Below are positions 53,242-63,406 of a DNA stretch of 64,000 nt, piece after piece. Made by a program: the position numbers and the translations under genes. The stretch is taken from NCBI GenBank assembly GCA_044841755.1, contig JAXOFM010000002.1:1-64000 (forward strand), in the 5' to 3' direction. How positions within the stretch are numbered: the stretch's first letter is position 1; each line of letters opens with the position of its first letter. The notes beneath the pieces were generated by a model that was given only the letters and a program-made list of their open reading frames with translations, was not told where the DNA came from and ran no database searches. The stretch comes from CAZAPO01 sp044841755 (GTDB lineage: Bacteria > Bacteroidota > Bacteroidia > Flavobacteriales > Flavobacteriaceae).

Positions 53242-56200
53242 ATGGCTAAAAATCTACTTTTTATAGTATTCATTTTTGTTGCATTCCATGGAAGTTCTCA
53301 GACTATAATTATGGGAACTGGGACTTCATCTAGCACTTGTTCAGGAACTTTTTATGATTCTGGCGGTAATGGAGCGAATTATGGCAATAATGAAAATTTC
53401 ACATATACTATTTGTCCAGATGCTCCGGGGATGCTCTCTCAAGTTGACTTTACTTCATTCGACTTAGTGTTAAATGAAGAAACGCTAACGATATATAATG
53501 GTCCAGATAACACTTACGATGTGATAGGTACATTTAATTCAAATGACCCTGGTTTAATTACTGCGTCCCTCAATACACCCACTCCAAACCCAAATGGATG
53601 TTTAACTTTTGTTTTTATAAGTGATGGATCTAATACGGCAACAGGTTGGGAAGCCAATGTTAGTTGCTTTGAGCCATGTCAGGATATCACAGCAAGTTTA
53701 GATGTTATAACACCTGCACCAGATCCAGATGGTATTTTAAGGGTTTGCCAAGGAGAACAAATTACTTTTGATGGAAGCGCAAACTTTTCTATAGATGGCA
53801 CAGGAGCTGGATTTGAGCTCTTTATGGGAGACGGAGTTTCTATTACTGGAGCTTTAATTAGTGATGCCTTCAATACTTTTTATACATATAATACTGAAGG
53901 AATTTATGAAGTGAATCTGGTTATATATGATGACAATCCAAATGGCTGCTATAATTCTAACAGTGAAACAATGATAGTTTATGTTTCTTCTACTCCAGAT
54001 TTTACTGGAACTCAAGCGACAGATACAGAAATATGCCTAGGAGAATCTACAACTATTGAAGGTGTGGTGACAGGAGTTATGCAAGTTGAAGAATGTAATA
54101 ATGGTGGTGAACAAACGGCACTTCCTGATGGGCCATCTACTCCTGGAGCTCCTCCAGTTGCATATACTTCTGAATTACTTTTAGATTGTTTTACAGGTCA
54201 AGTTTTAACAGATGTTTCCCAGTTGGAAAGTATTTGTATAAATATTGAGCATTCATATGTTGGGGATTTAGAAATTGTTGTTATTAGCCCAAATGGAACT
54301 AGGGTTTTACTTAATAATCAAAGTTCTTTTTCTTATCACTTAGGAGATCCAATAACAACAGATGGAACAGGTCCTGGAGCAGGATGGGACTATTGCTTTT
54401 CTATGTCTGCAGCTGAAACATTGTTAAATGGTCCTAGAGTTCAGTCTGGTACGCCTAATCCTGCATTAGCTATTGAAGCTGGAACCTATTTGCCTGAAGA
54501 AAGTTTTAATGCGTTTGTTGGAACACCTATTGATGGAGTTTGGACCCTTGAAATAACAGATTGGTTAGCTCAAGATGATGGAACGATTTTTAATTGGTCG
54601 ATTAACTTTGATGAATCTTTGTTAGTTCCTGATAATACTTTTACACCAACATTTATTTCAGAAACTTGGGATGCAGATCCGTCAATAACAGCAACTGCAG
54701 GAAATACTATAACCGTTCAACCAGCAACAGCTGGCACACATTGTTATACATTTAGAGCACTAGATGATTTTGGATGTGAATATACAGAGCAAGTGTGCAT
54801 TGATGTTAATCCTGCTGTTACACCAACTAACCCAACTCCATTAGAGTTGTGTGATGATCTCAACGCGGATGGATTTACAGTCTTTAACCTTACTATTAAA
54901 GATGTGGAAATTACAGGAGGAAATCCGGATTGGATAGTTTCTTATTTTGAAAACGATCCTGATGCCCAAAACAATACTAATGCAATTAATCCAGCAACAA
55001 GTTATACCAATACAACAGCAACTACTCAAGTGGTTTATGCTAGAGTAGCAGACAATAATACAGATTGTTATGAAGTTGTGCAGCTAATACTTAATGTTTT
55101 GCCAAATCCAGCTTCATTAAATGATGCTCCAGCCTTAGAGCTTTGTGATGATAACAATTCAGGTGATTTACAGGAGGTTTTTGATCTTACACTGAACGAA
55201 GCTTATATTTTAAATGGAGAATTAGGCGTTACGGCAACCTATTATGAGTCCTTTTCAGATGCAGAAAATGCATTAAATCAAATTGTAACTCCAACGGCTT
55301 ATACAAATACTTCGTCACCACAAACAATTTATGTTAGAGTGACTAATGATGTTACTACTTGTTATACTATAGTTGATTTTGAAATTTTAGTAAACCCACT
55401 TCCAGCAACGGTTACTATTTTAGATATGTTTAACTGTGAGCCAAATAGTGATGGTGTTCATCAATTTGATCTTGATTTAAAGACAATTGAAATATTGAAT
55501 GGACGTGATCCTTTAGATTTTCAGGTTACTTATCACGTTTCGCAAGTTGATGCTGATTCAGGTTTAAATCCATTGGCTAGCCCTTATACAAACATTGCTA
55601 ATCCACAGATTATTTATGTAAGTATTACAGATTTAAATACTAACTGTAGCGATTCTTCAATGACATTTAATATTGAAGAGATTGATTCTCCATCTGCAAA
55701 TCAAAATATACTTCCATATGTTTTATGTGATGATTATGGAGCTAATGATGGTGTAGCATTATTTGATTTACAATCACAAGACGTTTTTGTATTGAACGGT
55801 CAAGACCCTTTAATTTATGAAGTATCTTATTATACCTCTCAAGCTGATGCTGATTTAAGAGTTAATCAATTACCTCTTAATTTTGAAAACACATCGAATC
55901 CGCAAACTATTTACGCAAGAGTAGATGATACTACAGCTAATAGTGATTTTTGTTATGCAACAACAACGTTAACCCTTGAGGTTAATTTATTACCTGAGTT
56001 TAGCTTAGATGATAGTTATGTTATTTGCGTGAATACTAATGGTACAGAAACTATTGGACCTCCTTTACTTGATACTGGTCTATCCGTGGCTGATTATACA
56101 TTTCAATGGTCGTTAAATGGCAGTCCAATTGTTGGAGCAACAGATGCATCTTATTTAGCATTGCAACCAGGAGATTATAGTGTTACGGTAACGGATATTA

Positions 56201-56733
56201 TTTCTAATTGCCCAAGAATAGGGAGCACAACCGTAATTGAAAGCTCTCCTCCTGTGTTGAACGCAGTTGTTACCTCTTTAGCTTTTGCTAATAACAATGT
56301 AATAGAAGTTGAGGCTTTAGGAAATGGAGATTATGAATATAGTTTAGATAATGGTCCTTGGCAAGATAGTAATGTATTTGAAAATGTGTCTTTAGGAGAG
56401 CATACAATTATAGTCAGAGATAAAATAGGTTGTGGTTATGCTATGACTACAGTTATAGTAATGGATTATCCAAAATATTTTACACCTAATGGAGATGGCT
56501 ATCATGATACATGGCATATTGCAGGAATCAATACACAACCAAATTCAAGAATATATATATTTGATAGATATGGTAAGCTTCTAAAGCAGTTGCATCCGCT
56601 TAGTCAAGGATGGGACGGTACCTTTAATGGTTATAACCTACCAACTTCTGATTATTGGTTTACTGTACAATATATAGAACCAACTGATGGAATTCAAAGA
56701 ACCTTTAAAGCTCACTTTACATTAAAGAGATAA
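53242..56733 (+). CDS. T9SS type B sorting-domain surface protein (CUB, P-domain, repeats)
   Basis: 1163 residues. Signal peptide 1-20; a CUB-like domain (~22-135, CSGTFYDSGGNGANYGNNENFTYTIC); a PKD-like segment; a proprotein-convertase P-domain (~300-455, ESICINIEHSYVGDLEIVVISPNGTRVLL ... WTLEITDWLAQDDGTIFNWSI). Five ~90-residue repeats opening with LCDD/C..N.DG...FDL follow (~535-930), then Ig-like strands. The last ~85 residues (YFTPNGDGYHDTWHIAG ... IYIFDRYGKLLKQL ... WDGTFNGYNLPTSDYWFTV) form the gliding-motility-associated type B sorting domain. It is exported by T9SS to the cell surface. No protease active site was seen. Confidence 0.92.
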   Translation: MAKNLLFIVFIFVAFHGSSQTIIMGTGTSSSTCSGTFYDSGGNGANYGNNENFTYTICPDAPGMLSQVDFTSFDLVLNEETLTIYNGPDNTYDVIGTFNSNDPGLITASLNTPTPNPNGCLTFVFISDGSNTATGWEANVSCFEPCQDITASLDVITPAPDPDGILRVCQGEQITFDGSANFSIDGTGAGFELFMGDGVSITGALISDAFNTFYTYNTEGIYEVNLVIYDDNPNGCYNSNSETMIVYVSSTPDFTGTQATDTEICLGESTTIEGVVTGVMQVEECNNGGEQTALPDGPSTPGAPPVAYTSELLLDCFTGQVLTDVSQLESICINIEHSYVGDLEIVVISPNGTRVLLNNQSSFSYHLGDPITTDGTGPGAGWDYCFSMSAAETLLNGPRVQSGTPNPALAIEAGTYLPEESFNAFVGTPIDGVWTLEITDWLAQDDGTIFNWSINFDESLLVPDNTFTPTFISETWDADPSITATAGNTITVQPATAGTHCYTFRALDDFGCEYTEQVCIDVNPAVTPTNPTPLELCDDLNADGFTVFNLTIKDVEITGGNPDWIVSYFENDPDAQNNTNAINPATSYTNTTATTQVVYARVADNNTDCYEVVQLILNVLPNPASLNDAPALELCDDNNSGDLQEVFDLTLNEAYILNGELGVTATYYESFSDAENALNQIVTPTAYTNTSSPQTIYVRVTNDVTTCYTIVDFEILVNPLPATVTILDMFNCEPNSDGVHQFDLDLKTIEILNGRDPLDFQVTYHVSQVDADSGLNPLASPYTNIANPQIIYVSITDLNTNCSDSSMTFNIEEIDSPSANQNILPYVLCDDYGANDGVALFDLQSQDVFVLNGQDPLIYEVSYYTSQADADLRVNQLPLNFENTSNPQTIYARVDDTTANSDFCYATTTLTLEVNLLPEFSLDDSYVICVNTNGTETIGPPLLDTGLSVADYTFQWSLNGSPIVGATDASYLALQPGDYSVTVTDIISNCPRIGSTTVIESSPPVLNAVVTSLAFANNNVIEVEALGNGDYEYSLDNGPWQDSNVFENVSLGEHTIIVRDKIGCGYAMTTVIVMDYPKYFTPNGDGYHDTWHIAGINTQPNSRIYIFDRYGKLLKQLHPLSQGWDGTFNGYNLPTSDYWFTVQYIEPTDGIQRTFKAHFTLKR

Positions 56734-56734
56734 T

Positions 56735-56767
56735 AAAAAAAGCGAAAGATATTCTTTCGCTTTTTTT
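56735..56767. terminator. Bidirectional terminator between the type B protein and FadL genes
   Basis: Stem AAAAAAAGCGAAAG/CTTTCGCTTTTTTT with loop ATATT, between convergent stop codons. Confidence 0.92.
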
Positions 56768-56785
56768 ATGATGTTATGTTTATAA

Positions 56786-58303
56786 TTATAAGCTCATGCT
56801 TAATGTAAGTGTTAAATTTGTATTGTTAGCATCAATTTGTGCTGTGTCTGTAAGTCCAACTTCATACAATTGATGATTGATAGTTCTTTTAGAGTTTTCA
56901 TATGCTAGATCTAATTTAGATCCTCCAAAATTGTATCCAATACCAAGTGAAAAACCTTTTAGATCACCATAGAAAGCAGTATCTTGATATGGGCTTTCTT
57001 CAAATTTATAACCTCCTCTTAAACTTAGTTGGTCTTGTCTTATTTCTGCTCCAAATCTGTAAGTGTTCGCCGCTTTTAAATTGTTTGCTATAATATTGTT
57101 TTGAGCAGCAAAATAAGAATCGTCTTCAGGTGTGAATTTTGTCTTAGAATAATCTTTTCTGGAATAATCAAAACTTAAAAACCCTTTTTTATCAAGAATA
57201 AGAGCGGCACTTCCAGTAATTTTTGCTGGAGTTTGTAGTTTGTAGTCAGGGAAAATATTAACTACACGAGGGTCGACAACTGCCCAAGTAGGTGTTCCTC
57301 CTTCGTCTCTTAGGGCTTCAATATACTGGGTTGTTTCATCAGTAATTGTATACCATGTAGGAGAATCGTAAGTAACGCCAATTCTAAAATCCTCAGTAAC
57401 CTTTGATATAGCACCAAGCTGAAAAGAAAAACCATTTCCTACTGTTGATAAGTTGTTTTCAAAACCAACTTCGGTAACTAATGAACCAACATTTGAATTG
57501 GTTTCAGATAAAAAGGTAGAACGATTATAATTTATGAAGTGAGAATTAAGATTTAATCCTAAATATAGATTGTCTTCATATTGAGCAGCTATGTTTATTC
57601 CAAATTTTCCTTTATATCCAGTGGTAACATAAGAATAATCTTGATTAAAAGTTCCTTGAGCTATATTCGAGGTGTATCCTGTATTAGCATCATCGTCAGC
57701 ATCTGGCTCTAAAATATAAGATTCATAACCCAAAAAAGCTTGTTGATTTACATAACCAAATACAGATCCAATATCATTATAGGCATCATCAATTGACTCT
57801 CCTGGAAAAGCAGATATTTCATCTAATCTCTGTCCTTGTGCATTTGCTAAAAAGAAATCTCCAATAGAGTTACTTCCGGTTCCAGAAGCTAAAAAAGCAT
57901 TGTCATAGTTTCCTGTTTGATCATAAGTAAATCCTAGAACAAATTTTCTCCATGGCGAACCACCATTTCTGTTATTGAATACAAAAGCAGCTCCTGCTTG
58001 TACAAAATCAAAGTTAGATTCCGAATTGGTAGTAACTCCATTAAAGTAACTTGTCTGGTTTTCAATATCCATGTTAGATATAGATAAAGAAGTGCTACTA
58101 TAATTAAATATTGCTGATCCCGCAGGATTTAAACTAACGGCAGACATGTCTCCACCAAGTGCGCCAAAGGCACCACTTAAAGCTCTAAATCGAGCTGTTC
58201 CCATAATTTCATCACTGGAGTATCGTACTGCATCAGTTATGTCCTGAGCGTTCACAAAAGGCATAGATATAACGCCTATGAATAGTAAAACTAACTTTTT
58301 CAT
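56786..58303 (-). CDS. OmpP1/FadL family outer-membrane transporter
   Basis: 505 residues. Signal peptide MKKLVLLFIGVISMPFVNAQ. The FadL N-terminal hatch motif is visible (ARFRALSGAFGALGGDMSAVSLNPAGSAIFN), followed by barrel strands (FRIGVTYDSPTWY, AATYRFGAEIRQDQLSLRGGYKFE-type strands, GFSLGIGYNFGGSKLDLAYE) and a C-terminal strand ending LTLSMSL. Members move long-chain fatty acids or other hydrophobic compounds across the outer membrane. It starts 26 bp after the low-complexity lipoprotein gene, so the two are likely co-transcribed. Confidence 0.9.
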   Translation of the reverse strand: MKKLVLLFIGVISMPFVNAQDITDAVRYSSDEIMGTARFRALSGAFGALGGDMSAVSLNPAGSAIFNYSSTSLSISNMDIENQTSYFNGVTTNSESNFDFVQAGAAFVFNNRNGGSPWRKFVLGFTYDQTGNYDNAFLASGTGSNSIGDFFLANAQGQRLDEISAFPGESIDDAYNDIGSVFGYVNQQAFLGYESYILEPDADDDANTGYTSNIAQGTFNQDYSYVTTGYKGKFGINIAAQYEDNLYLGLNLNSHFINYNRSTFLSETNSNVGSLVTEVGFENNLSTVGNGFSFQLGAISKVTEDFRIGVTYDSPTWYTITDETTQYIEALRDEGGTPTWAVVDPRVVNIFPDYKLQTPAKITGSAALILDKKGFLSFDYSRKDYSKTKFTPEDDSYFAAQNNIIANNLKAANTYRFGAEIRQDQLSLRGGYKFEESPYQDTAFYGDLKGFSLGIGYNFGGSKLDLAYENSKRTINHQLYEVGLTDTAQIDANNTNLTLTLSMSL

Positions 58304-58329
58304 ATTATAAATTTTTCTTTTTCTGTTTC

Positions 58330-59406
58330 TTAAAGATTGTTACTTCTTCTTGAGCTGGAACGACTGCTGCTAGAACTACTTCTACTAGAGCTACTTGATC
58401 GATTCATGTTCGAAGACGACGATCTGTAAGAGCTATTATTTCTAGAGCTATTATTAGATGATCTCCTAACGGTATTTGATCTTGTAGATCCAGATGATCT
58501 AGTTGTTGTTCTAGGCCTTGTAACAGTAGAACTTGGACGTGACGTTGAAGTTCTAGGTCTGCTAGTCGTTGTTCTAGGGCGTGTTGTAGAGGTTCTTGGT
58601 CTAACACCATCACGAGTTCCAATGGCTCTTCTCCCTTGTACAGCATCTGAAGTAGATCTTACTCTGTTCGTACTTACTGCCGTATTTCTTCTACTAATAG
58701 TTGAGTTTGAACTTCTTCCAGCAAAATTCCTTCTATTAGTAATACCATTAAGGTTAGATCTTGAATAAATACCTCCTCTTCTGCTAGCGTTGAATGCTAA
58801 GCCTCTACGATTGTAAAAATTATTGCCATAATAGAAGTTAGAGTACCCATATCCGTAAAATGGATAATTATTAAACCAGAAAGGACTATTCCAACCTAAG
58901 TAAAATGGAGAATACCAAGGATCATAAAATCCGTAACCGTAATTCCAGTGAGCCCAACCATTGTACCATCCATTGTAAGGATATAAAAACCTATTTCTCC
59001 ATGACCATGGATAATAAGAGTTAATAAACGGACGGTTATATATTGTTACTGTAACATCGCTACTGTTTTGTCCCCAACCACCAAAACCTTGATAATCTAA
59101 AGAATCATTTTCAATTGTAGAACTTTCATATTCGTCAATATCTGTAAATATCAACTCATCTGTATTCATGTTATCAAGCTCTAAAGCTTTTTCTCTAAAA
59201 TAGTTCTGGTAATAGTCAGAGTTAGTATTTGGTGTTTCTTGAGTTGGGGTAACTTCAACAACTTCAATAGTTCTTTCAGGTGTGCCATAAATACCGTCAT
59301 CTTGATAACCAGCATATTGATATGAACCACAAGAAGTGAGTCCTATAAGTAAGCAGAATGCGCCAACAAGATTTATTCTAGAATTCAAGTAGTTATTTAA
59401 TCGCAT
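58330..59406 (-). CDS. Low-complexity lipoprotein: Tyr/Trp/Asn-rich middle, Ser/Arg/Thr-rich tail
   Basis: 358 residues. Lipobox LIGLTSC (Cys26). After an acidic stretch (~40-115), residues ~125-205 are extremely rich in Tyr, Trp, Phe, Asn and Gly (for example NGWYNGWAHWNYGYGFYDPW). Residues ~205-358 are a basic Ser/Arg/Thr tail with RPRTTTSRPRTSTSRP-type repeats and long Ser runs. No catalytic motif. It is translated from a gene with a consensus promoter and sits directly upstream of the FadL porin gene. It is probably an outer-membrane or surface lipoprotein with a disordered, positively charged tail; function unknown. Confidence 0.8.
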   Translation of the reverse strand: MRLNNYLNSRINLVGAFCLLIGLTSCGSYQYAGYQDDGIYGTPERTIEVVEVTPTQETPNTNSDYYQNYFREKALELDNMNTDELIFTDIDEYESSTIENDSLDYQGFGGWGQNSSDVTVTIYNRPFINSYYPWSWRNRFLYPYNGWYNGWAHWNYGYGFYDPWYSPFYLGWNSPFWFNNYPFYGYGYSNFYYGNNFYNRRGLAFNASRRGGIYSRSNLNGITNRRNFAGRSSNSTISRRNTAVSTNRVRSTSDAVQGRRAIGTRDGVRPRTSTTRPRTTTSRPRTSTSRPSSTVTRPRTTTRSSGSTRSNTVRRSSNNSSRNNSSYRSSSSNMNRSSSSSRSSSSSSRSSSRRSNNL

Positions 59407-59435
59407 ATCTCTTTAAATTAAATTGTTGAACATAA

Positions 59436-59466
59436 CAAAAATAGTTAGTTTTGTCGAACTATTTTT
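59436..59466 (-). promoter_or_regulatory. Lipoprotein-FadL promoter with inverted repeat in the divergent proS region
   Basis: TATTTTTG on the minus strand (59436-59443) is an exact -7 match 29 bp before the lipoprotein ATG. An inverted repeat, AAAAATAGTT and AACTATTTTT, begins inside it and spans to ~59466, between this promoter and the near-consensus proS -7 box AATATTTG (59484-59491). Confidence 0.55.
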
Positions 59467-59507
59467 TTATTTAACATAGTCACAATATTTGTGCCAAATT
59501 GATATTT

Positions 59508-60986
59508 ATGAGTAAAAACCTTACAAGTAGGAGTGAAGATTATTCTAAATGGTATAACGAACTTGTTGTTAAGGCTGATTTAGCAGAGAATTCAGCAGTT
59601 AGAGGTTGTATGGTTATTAAGCCATATGGTTATGCTATTTGGGAAAAAATGCAAGCAGAATTAGACAGTATGTTCAAAGAAACAGGGCATCAAAATGCAT
59701 ATTTTCCCCTTTTTGTTCCCAAAAGTTTGTTTGAGGCTGAAGAGAAGAATGCTGAAGGTTTTGCAAAGGAGTGTGCAGTAGTTACTCATTACAGATTACA
59801 GAATGATCCAGATAATGAAGGTAAATTAAGAGTTGATCCTACCGCTAAACTTGAAGAAGAACTGGTGGTGAGACCTACAAGTGAAGCTATAATCTGGAAT
59901 ACATATAAAGGATGGATTCAATCATATAGAGATCTTCCTATACTAGTTAACCAATGGGCGAATGTAGTACGATGGGAAATGCGTACGCGATTGTTCTTAC
60001 GTACGGCAGAGTTTTTATGGCAAGAAGGGCATACTGCTCATGCTACCAAAGAAGAAGCTTGGGAAGAAACAAGACTTATTAATGGCGTATATGCGAAGTT
60101 TGCTGAGAACTTTATGGCAATTCCCGTAATTGAAGGTTTAAAAACTGAAAGTGAGCGTTTTGCAGGAGCCGAAGAGACTATGTGTATTGAAGCATTAATG
60201 CAAGATGGAAAAGCGTTGCAAGCAGGAACATCTCACTTTTTAGGACAAAATTTTGCAAAAGCATTTGATGTTAAGTTTACCAATAAAGAGGGAAAGCAAG
60301 ATTACGTTTGGGCAACTTCTTGGGGAGTTTCTACGCGCTTAATGGGAGCATTGATAATGACTCACAGTGATGATAAAGGATTGGTATTACCTCCAAATTT
60401 AGCACCAATTCAAGTAGTGATTGTTCCAATTCATAAAACTGATGAGCAGTTATCTGCTATTAGTGAGATTGCAGATTCTTTAATTGAAAAGTTAAAAGAA
60501 AAAGGGATTTCAGTTAAGTATGATGACAGAACAACTCATAGACCAGGAGCTAAATTTGCACAGTACGAGTTGCAAGGAGTTCCTTTAAGAATAGCAATGG
60601 GACCGAGGGATTTAGAAAATGGAACGGTTGAGTTAGCAAGACGTGATACATTAACAAAAGAAATAGTTTCTTTAGATGACTTAGAAGAAAAAATTTCTGG
60701 TTTGATGACTGAAATACAAGAATCGTTATTTACTAAAGCTTTAGACTTTAGAGATTCACACATAACAGAGGTTGATACTTTTGAAGAGTTTAAGGAAGTT
60801 TTAGAAAATAAAACAGGCTTTATCTCTGCTCATTGGGATGGAAGAGCTGAGACAGAAAATAAAATAAAGGAATTAACTAAAGCTACTATTAGGTGTATTC
60901 CTTTAGATAGTAAGGAAGAAGTAGGGCAATGTATATTGACTGGAAAGCCTTCAAAGCAAAGAGTTTTATTTGCTAAAGCGTATTAA
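59508..60986 (+). CDS. proS: Proline--tRNA ligase (archaeal/eukaryotic type)
   Basis: 492 residues from the ATG at 59508. An in-frame TTG at 59499 is rejected because the ATG gives the normal [20 protein letters not shown] start. Class II synthetase motifs: motif 1 region [17 protein letters not shown], motif 2 [31 protein letters not shown], and motif 3 [26 protein letters not shown]. The GlyRS-like anticodon domain follows ([12 protein letters not shown]) and the C-terminus ends in KAY. There is no bacterial INS editing domain, consistent with ProRS type 3. It charges tRNA-Pro. Confidence 0.96.
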   Translation: MSKNLTSRSEDYSKWYNELVVKADLAENSAVRGCMVIKPYGYAIWEKMQAELDSMFKETGHQNAYFPLFVPKSLFEAEEKNAEGFAKECAVVTHYRLQNDPDNEGKLRVDPTAKLEEELVVRPTSEAIIWNTYKGWIQSYRDLPILVNQWANVVRWEMRTRLFLRTAEFLWQEGHTAHATKEEAWEETRLINGVYAKFAENFMAIPVIEGLKTESERFAGAEETMCIEALMQDGKALQAGTSHFLGQNFAKAFDVKFTNKEGKQDYVWATSWGVSTRLMGALIMTHSDDKGLVLPPNLAPIQVVIVPIHKTDEQLSAISEIADSLIEKLKEKGISVKYDDRTTHRPGAKFAQYELQGVPLRIAMGPRDLENGTVELARRDTLTKEIVSLDDLEEKISGLMTEIQESLFTKALDFRDSHITEVDTFEEFKEVLENKTGFISAHWDGRAETENKIKELTKATIRCIPLDSKEEVGQCILTGKPSKQRVLFAKAY

Positions 60987-61115
60987 ATCAATTTTTTTTT
61001 GAAAAAATGCAATAAGTTGTTGCAGCATTCAAAATTAGTTGTATTTTTGCATCCGCAATGGAAACGTTGCATGTTTTTTGAAAACTATTGAGAGTTTAAT
61101 ACTCAAAATAAAATG

Positions 61116-61187
61116 GCCCGTTCGTCTATCGGCTAGGACGCCAGGTTTTCATCCTGGTAAGAGGGGTTCGATTCCCCTACGGGCTAC
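61116..61187 (+). tRNA. tRNA-Glu (UUC)
   Basis: A 72-nt cloverleaf. Acceptor arms GGCCCGT/ACGGGCT; D arm closed by GTC/GAC; anticodon stem CCAGG/CCTGG with loop TTTTCAT, which gives anticodon TTC; T stem AGGGG/CCCCT with loop TTCGATT; discriminator A. CCA is not encoded. It lies between proS and rpsT. Confidence 0.95.
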
Positions 61188-61211
61188 AATTTTTTTAATA
61201 AGAAAGAACAA

Positions 61212-61463
61212 ATGGCAAATCATAAGTCAGCGTTAAAAAGAATTAGAAGTAACGAAACTAGACGTTTAAGAAACAGATATCAGCATAAAACTACTCGTAA
61301 TGCTATAAAGAAATTACGTGAGTTAACTGATAAGAAGGATGCTGAAAAACTGTTTCCATCAGTTGCATCTATGATTGATAAGTTAGCTAAGAATAATGTT
61401 ATTCATGCAAATAAAGCTGCTAACTTAAAATCTGGTTTAGCTAAGCACGTTGCTACTCTTTAG
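61212..61463 (+). CDS. rpsT: 30S ribosomal protein S20
   Basis: 83 residues, very basic: [35 protein letters not shown] at the N-terminus and [18 protein letters not shown] at the C-terminus match bS20. It binds 16S rRNA in the small subunit. It starts 24 bp after the tRNA-Glu gene and may be read from the same transcript. Strong terminator downstream. Confidence 0.97.
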   Translation: MANHKSALKRIRSNETRRLRNRYQHKTTRNAIKKLRELTDKKDAEKLFPSVASMIDKLAKNNVIHANKAANLKSGLAKHVATL

Positions 61464-61489
61464 TTAGAAGTAAACGTATAAAATATTTG

Positions 61490-61519
61490 AAAACCTCTCG
61501 ATTTCGAGAGGTTTTTTTA
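61490..61519 (+). terminator. Rho-independent terminator after rpsT
   Basis: Stem AAAACCTCTCG/CGAGAGGTTTT with loop ATTT and a T-run, 27 bp past the stop. Confidence 0.93.
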
Positions 61520-61548
61520 TTTAACCAATTTAGCCAGAAATGGTAATT

Positions 61549-61582
61549 AAAAAAAGCCTATGCGTAGCATAGGCTTTTTTTA
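61549..61582 (-). terminator. Rho-independent terminator after rho
   Basis: Stem AAAAAAGCCTATGC/GCATAGGCTTTTTT with loop GTA, between the rpsT terminator and the rho stop codon. Its A/T tracts could make it bidirectional. Confidence 0.9.
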
Positions 61583-61605
61583 ATATTTAAGGTTGTTGAA
61601 GAGGT

Positions 61606-63198
61606 TTATCCATTCATTGAGATAAGAAATTCTTCATTATTTTGAGATCTTTTAATACGATCATTAATGAATTCCATAGCTTCAACTGGGTTCATGTCTG
61701 CTAAGTATTTGCGCATCACCCACATTCTTTGAATGGTCGCTTCATCCAATAATAGATCATCACGACGCGTACTTGAAGAAGTAAGATCAATAGCAGGGAA
61801 AATTCTTCTGTTAGAAATCTTTCTATCTAACTGAAGTTCCATGTTACCTGTTCCTTTAAATTCTTCGAAGATCACTTCATCCATCTTCGATCCTGTTTCT
61901 GTAAGCGCAGTTGCAATAATTGTTAAAGAACCTCCATTTTCTATATTACGAGCAGCACCAAAGAAACGTTTTGGTTTATGAAGTGCATTAGCATCTACAC
62001 CACCACTTAATATCTTACCAGATGCTGGTTGTACCGTATTGTATGCTCTTGCTAAACGTGTTATTGAATCCAATAAAATAACTACATCATAACCACATTC
62101 TACAAGTCTTTTTGCTTTTTCTAAAACAATGTTTGCAATTTTAACATGCTCACTAGCTTCTTTATCAAAAGTAGAAGCAATTACTTCACCGCGAACATTA
62201 CGCTGCATATCTGTTACTTCTTCTGGGCGTTCGTCAATAAGAAGAATCATTTGATATACTTCTGGATGATTAGCGGCAATTGCATTTGCAACATCCTTCA
62301 GTAACATGGTCTTACCAGTTTTAGGCTGAGAAACGATCATACCACGTTGTCCTTTTCCAATAGGTGAGAACAAGTCCATAACTCTTGTAGAAATAGTACT
62401 TTGCCTTTCAGCAATATTGAATTTCTCATCAGGGAAAAGAGGTGTTAAATGCTCAAAAGAAACGCGATCACGAACCACTTGAGGGTCTAACCCGTTAATT
62501 TTGTTAACCTTAATCAAAGGAAAGTATTTTTCCCCTTCTTTAGGAGGTCTTACATTCCCTAGAACGGTGTCTCCTTTTTTCAAGCCGAATAAACGAATTT
62601 GTGATTGTGACACATAAATGTCATCAGGAGATGATAAATAGTTGTAGTCTGATGAGCGTAAAAATCCATAACCATCTTGCATGATGTCTAACACACCTTC
62701 ACTTTCAATAATGGCATCAAATTCAAAATCTGGTTCGCGATAGCGATTACGACTATCTTTATTTCCGTTAGGGCCTTGATTTTGGTTACCTTTATTTTGT
62801 TGTTTACCTCTTCCTTGATTTTTATTGTTGTCTCTCTGCTCTTTTTGCTGTTGACCACCACGATGATCTCTTCGCTTGTTATCTTGTGGTTTAGTCTCTT
62901 TAGGACTTTCTTTTTTGGCTTCAGGAGCAGGTTTGTTTTCTTCTTTAAAATCTAAAGATTTTTGAGGGCTATTATCTTTTTGTCTTTGAACTCGCTCTCT
63001 TCTTTTTCGCTGCGGTTTTTGTGAAGTGTTTTCTGCTTTTTGAGGAGCAGGTTTTTGTGGATTAGCAGCTTGATGATCAAGTATTTTGTATACTAAATCG
63101 AGCTTTTTTAATGACTTGAATTTAGTCATTTTCAGTTCTTTAGCTATATCTTGAAGTTCAGATAGCTTTTTTTCTTTTAACTGTGAAATTTCAAACAT
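61606..63198 (-). CDS. rho: Transcription termination factor Rho
   Basis: 530 residues, longer than E. coli Rho (419). The N-terminal Rho_N helices (1-45, [34 protein letters not shown]) are followed by a ~105-residue low-complexity insertion rich in Lys, Gln, Asn, Arg and Gly. Then come the RNA-binding domain ([30 protein letters not shown]), the P-loop [18 protein letters not shown] (about 293), Walker [17 protein letters not shown] and the R-loop region [14 protein letters not shown]. It is an RNA-dependent helicase that terminates transcription. The insertion is a disordered region of the kind seen in Bacteroidota Rho proteins. Confidence 0.96.
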   Translation of the reverse strand: MFEISQLKEKKLSELQDIAKELKMTKFKSLKKLDLVYKILDHQAANPQKPAPQKAENTSQKPQRKRRERVQRQKDNSPQKSLDFKEENKPAPEAKKESPKETKPQDNKRRDHRGGQQQKEQRDNNKNQGRGKQQNKGNQNQGPNGNKDSRNRYREPDFEFDAIIESEGVLDIMQDGYGFLRSSDYNYLSSPDDIYVSQSQIRLFGLKKGDTVLGNVRPPKEGEKYFPLIKVNKINGLDPQVVRDRVSFEHLTPLFPDEKFNIAERQSTISTRVMDLFSPIGKGQRGMIVSQPKTGKTMLLKDVANAIAANHPEVYQMILLIDERPEEVTDMQRNVRGEVIASTFDKEASEHVKIANIVLEKAKRLVECGYDVVILLDSITRLARAYNTVQPASGKILSGGVDANALHKPKRFFGAARNIENGGSLTIIATALTETGSKMDEVIFEEFKGTGNMELQLDRKISNRRIFPAIDLTSSSTRRDDLLLDEATIQRMWVMRKYLADMNPVEAMEFINDRIKRSQNNEEFLISMNG

Positions 63199-63380
63199 TT
63201 GTTGAATTGAATAAATTGGGTTTTATATTATTAGTTCCGGAGTTTCCTTAGGAAATTGAGGGATTTTTTTTGAATTAAAGTTTGAAGATTAACGTGGTGT
63301 AGATAAGTGTGTTACACCTTCGCTATGCAATTATACAACTTTATTTTAATATTTAATGTATGTTATAAAAAAGAAACTGT

Positions 63381-63388
63381 TATTTTTG
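63381..63388 (+). promoter_or_regulatory. DUF4293 gene promoter -7 element
   Basis: TATTTTTG, an exact consensus match, 18 bp before the ATG at 63407. Confidence 0.65.
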
Positions 63389-63406
63389 TCGTTCTATTTT
63401 TAGAAA

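Noticed and set aside
58404..58646. 80-codon antiparallel-looking Leu/Gln-rich frame within the low-complexity lipoprotein gene
   Set aside because: It is an alternative frame of the Ser/Arg/Thr codon repeats; such repeats open all frames by chance.
61039..61236. 65-codon frame between proS and rpsT
   Set aside because: It runs straight through the tRNA-Glu gene and into rpsT; not a protein gene.
63296..63318. GGTGTA/TACACC hairpin upstream of rho as a regulatory leader
   Set aside because: It could be part of an autoregulatory rho leader, but the rho promoter could not be placed and the stem is short, so the support is too thin.
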